Of a DNA stretch of 7,036 bases, positions 5,494 through 7,036 are shown one piece after another (positions within the stretch are counted from its first letter, which is position 1; each line of letters opens with the position of its first letter). The position numbers and the translations under genes are program-made. Below the pieces are notes generated by a model, which saw only the letters and a program-made list of their open reading frames with translations, ran no database searches and was not told the DNA's origin. The DNA is from Candidatus Magasanikiibacteriota bacterium. GTDB lineage: Bacteria > Patescibacteriota > Patescibacteriia > Magasanikbacterales > UBA922. The stretch lies in contig JAAZJX010000079.1 in assembly GCA_012800155.1 (NCBI GenBank), positions 1 to 7,036 of the forward strand. Reading direction: 5' to 3'.

Positions 5494-5898
5494 ATGGATA
5501 AAAATCAAAGGATAATTTGCTCCGGACCTGTTATTATAGAAAATAATAAAGTCCTTTTGGTAAAAGAAAAGAAAACTGCGGGAAATATTACACTCTGGCT
5601 ATTTCCAGGTGGTAAAGCTGAACCAAATGAAACTGATCCGATTAAAATTTGTCAAAGAGAAGTTAAAGAAGAATTAGGAATTGAAATTGATATTATTAAA
5701 CAATTACCTACATTGGAAGCATCAAGTGGGCATGATAATTTAAACAAAAAATACCTTCTTTATCATTACTTAGCCAAAAGAATTGGTGATATAAAACCTG
5801 GAGATAATATTATAGAATGGGGTTGGTTTGATATAAATAATTTACCTAAAGATTGTCATTTAAATGTTTATGAAATAATTAAAAATTATAAAATTTAA
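5494..5898 (+). CDS. Nudix hydrolase
   Basis: A 134-residue single-domain Nudix protein. Such enzymes cleave nucleoside diphosphates linked to another moiety (X), with Mg2+ held by the glutamates of the Nudix box. The N-terminal strands (IICSGPVIIENNKVLLVKEKK) lead to LWLFPGGKAEPNE and the Nudix helix QREVKEELGIEI. The metal-binding REVKEE core is intact. Spacing between the box glutamate and RE is eight residues (TDPIKICQ) where the consensus GX5EX7REUXEEXGU has seven. C-terminal EWGWFDINNLP is a common Nudix ending. Substrate cannot be told from sequence: candidates are oxidised or non-canonical nucleotides, ADP-ribose, or capped RNA. It has its own promoter and lies 23 bp before glyA, so the two may be co-transcribed, though no functional link is evident. 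Confidence 0.88.
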   Translation: MDKNQRIICSGPVIIENNKVLLVKEKKTAGNITLWLFPGGKAEPNETDPIKICQREVKEELGIEIDIIKQLPTLEASSGHDNLNKKYLLYHYLAKRIGDIKPGDNIIEWGWFDINNLPKDCHLNVYEIIKNYKI

Positions 5899-5909
5899 AA
5901 TCTACAATC

Positions 5910-5915
5910 TAAAAT
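5910..5915 (+). promoter_or_regulatory. glyA: Possible leaderless -10 box of glyA
   Basis: TAAAAT ends six bases before the glyA ATG, placing the expected transcription start exactly on the A of the ATG (5922). There is no clear -35, and the gene could simply be read through from the Nudix gene 23 bp upstream. A short direct repeat of AATCTA lies just upstream (5899-5904, 5906-5911). Weak evidence in such AT-rich DNA. Confidence 0.3.
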
Positions 5916-5921
5916 TATCCT

Positions 5922-7036
5922 ATGAATAAAAAAAATCTTACACAATTTGATCCTGAAATAAAACAAGCTATTAAAAATGAACTTCAACGCCAAGAAGAAG
6001 GTTTGGAAATGATCCCTAGTGAAAATTTTGTTTCTTTAGCTGTTTTAGAAGCCTTAGGCTCAGTTTTAACTAATAAATACTCTGAAGGTTATCCAGGAAA
6101 AAGATATTATGGTGGCTGTGAAAATATTGATGTAGTAGAACAATTAGCTATTGATCGCGCTAAACAACTCTTTCAAGCTGAACATGTAAATGTACAACCA
6201 TTATCTGGAGCTCCAGCTAATATTGCTGTTTATTTTGCTTTACTTGAACCCGGTGATACTATTTTAGGCATGGATCTTTCTCACGGCGGACATTTAACTC
6301 ATGGACATCCAGTTACTCACATGACCAAAGTTTTCAATTTTATTAGATATAAAACTAATGCCGAAGGAAAAATTGATTTAGATAATTTACATCAAATGGC
6401 TTTAGAACATAAACCAAAATTAATTTTAGTTGGTTACTCAGCTTATTCTCGTGAAATTGAATATGAAAAAATCAAAGCCATTGCTGATGAAATTGGAGCT
6501 TATACTATGGCTGATATTGCTCATATTGCCGGACTAATTGCTGGTGGACAAATGAATAATCCTGTACCAATCTTTGATGTAGTTACAACTACTACTCATA
6601 AAACTTTGCGCGGACCACGAGGTGGAATGATTATGTGTAAAGAAAAATTTGCTAAACAAATAGATAAAGCTGTTTTTCCAGGTTTTCAAGGTGGACCACA
6701 TGAAAATAATATTGCTGGAAAAGCTATTGCTTTCAAAGAAGCTTTAGAACCAGAATTCAAAGAATATACTAAACAAATTAAAATCAATGCTAAAATTTTA
6801 GAAAAAAAGTTTCTTGAACTTGGTTATAAACTTTGTTTTGGAGGTACTGACAATCATTTATTATTAATTGATGTTACTCCCAAAGGTGTTACAGGTAAAC
6901 AGGCTGAAGCAGCGCTTGATAAAGCTGGTATTACAGTTAATAAAAATATGATTCCTGATGATCCGCGTTCACCTTTTGATCCGTCTGGTATTCGTCTAGG
7001 CACTCCAGCTCTTACCACTCGCGGAATGAAAGAAAC
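5922..7036 (+). CDS. glyA: Serine hydroxymethyltransferase (3'-truncated by the window)
   Basis: GlyA is a PLP enzyme interconverting serine plus tetrahydrofolate with glycine plus 5,10-methylene-tetrahydrofolate, the main cytoplasmic source of one-carbon units. The frame is open from ATG 5922 to the right edge (371 codons of a usual 410-420). Conserved segments in order are QEEGLEMIPSENF near the N-terminus, TNKYSEGYPGKRYYGGCE (E55-G56-Y57 in the middle), QPLSGAPANIAVYFALLEPGD, DLSHGGHLTHG, ADIAHIAGLIAGG, the PLP-lysine motif TTTTHKTLRGPRGG with K227, FPGFQGGPHENNIAGKA, and the C-terminal GIRLGTPALTTRGMKE. All catalytic motifs are intact; only the end of the C-terminal domain is missing. It follows the Nudix gene by 23 bp on the same strand, with no Shine-Dalgarno before the ATG. 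Confidence 0.97.
   Translation, partial: MNKKNLTQFDPEIKQAIKNELQRQEEGLEMIPSENFVSLAVLEALGSVLTNKYSEGYPGKRYYGGCENIDVVEQLAIDRAKQLFQAEHVNVQPLSGAPANIAVYFALLEPGDTILGMDLSHGGHLTHGHPVTHMTKVFNFIRYKTNAEGKIDLDNLHQMALEHKPKLILVGYSAYSREIEYEKIKAIADEIGAYTMADIAHIAGLIAGGQMNNPVPIFDVVTTTTHKTLRGPRGGMIMCKEKFAKQIDKAVFPGFQGGPHENNIAGKAIAFKEALEPEFKEYTKQIKINAKILEKKFLELGYKLCFGGTDNHLLLIDVTPKGVTGKQAEAALDKAGITVNKNMIPDDPRSPFDPSGIRLGTPALTTRGMKE

Noticed and set aside
1..7036. Possible use of TGA as a sense codon (glycine), as in some CPR lineages
   Set aside because: All seven complete genes end in TAA, glycine is encoded by GGN throughout, and no reading frame needs a TGA read-through, so there is no evidence for recoding here.

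Overview
This is an AT-rich bacterial fragment of compact, short-spaced genes. Every complete gene ends in TAA, and none of the nine visible start codons has a recognisable Shine-Dalgarno sequence. Several proteins are pared-down versions of their families: HrcA is 225 aa instead of about 340, the prohibitin-like protein is only an SPFH core, and YidC is 231 aa. Together with the AT bias and a stand-alone bacterial Elp3, this suggests a small-genome lineage such as the Candidate Phyla Radiation (Patescibacteria). That placement is inference; no rRNA or other marker is present to fix it.

Left part (1-1567, minus strand) is a heat-shock block. It holds the first 19 codons of a small heat-shock protein (Hsp20) running off the left edge, then an hrcA-grpE operon. 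A consensus-like sigma70 promoter (TTGACT-N17-TATATT) precedes hrcA. It is covered by a perfect CIRCE-type operator with a variant half-site (TTATCACTC-N9-GAGTGATAA), a second imperfect copy at the same N9 spacing, and further half-sites on both sides. HrcA therefore most likely represses its own operon. dnaK and dnaJ are not in the window.

Middle part (1568-3655, minus strand) is a second transcription unit: a Trm9/ALKBH8-like SAM-dependent methyltransferase, a YidC/Oxa1 membrane insertase with its own extended -10 promoter, and a minimal SPFH/prohibitin-domain protein. It ends at a clear intrinsic terminator at 1568-1590.

Right part (3656-7036, plus strand) begins with elp3, a radical SAM plus GNAT tRNA-uridine-34 modifying enzyme. 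It is divergent from the Trm9-like gene with only 15 bp between the two ATGs. That gap is almost filled by a 12-bp perfect palindrome with a TATAAT box on each strand. After a terminator that contains the elp3 stop codon come a Nudix hydrolase gene with its own promoter and glyA (serine hydroxymethyltransferase), which is cut by the right edge.

The most interesting point is the elp3/Trm9-like pair. In eukaryotes Elp3 (within Elongator) makes cm5U34 and Trm9 or ALKBH8 methylates it to mcm5U34. Finding the two side by side in a bacterium suggests a minimal two-gene route to mcm5U in tRNA. This rests on motif recognition and gene order only.
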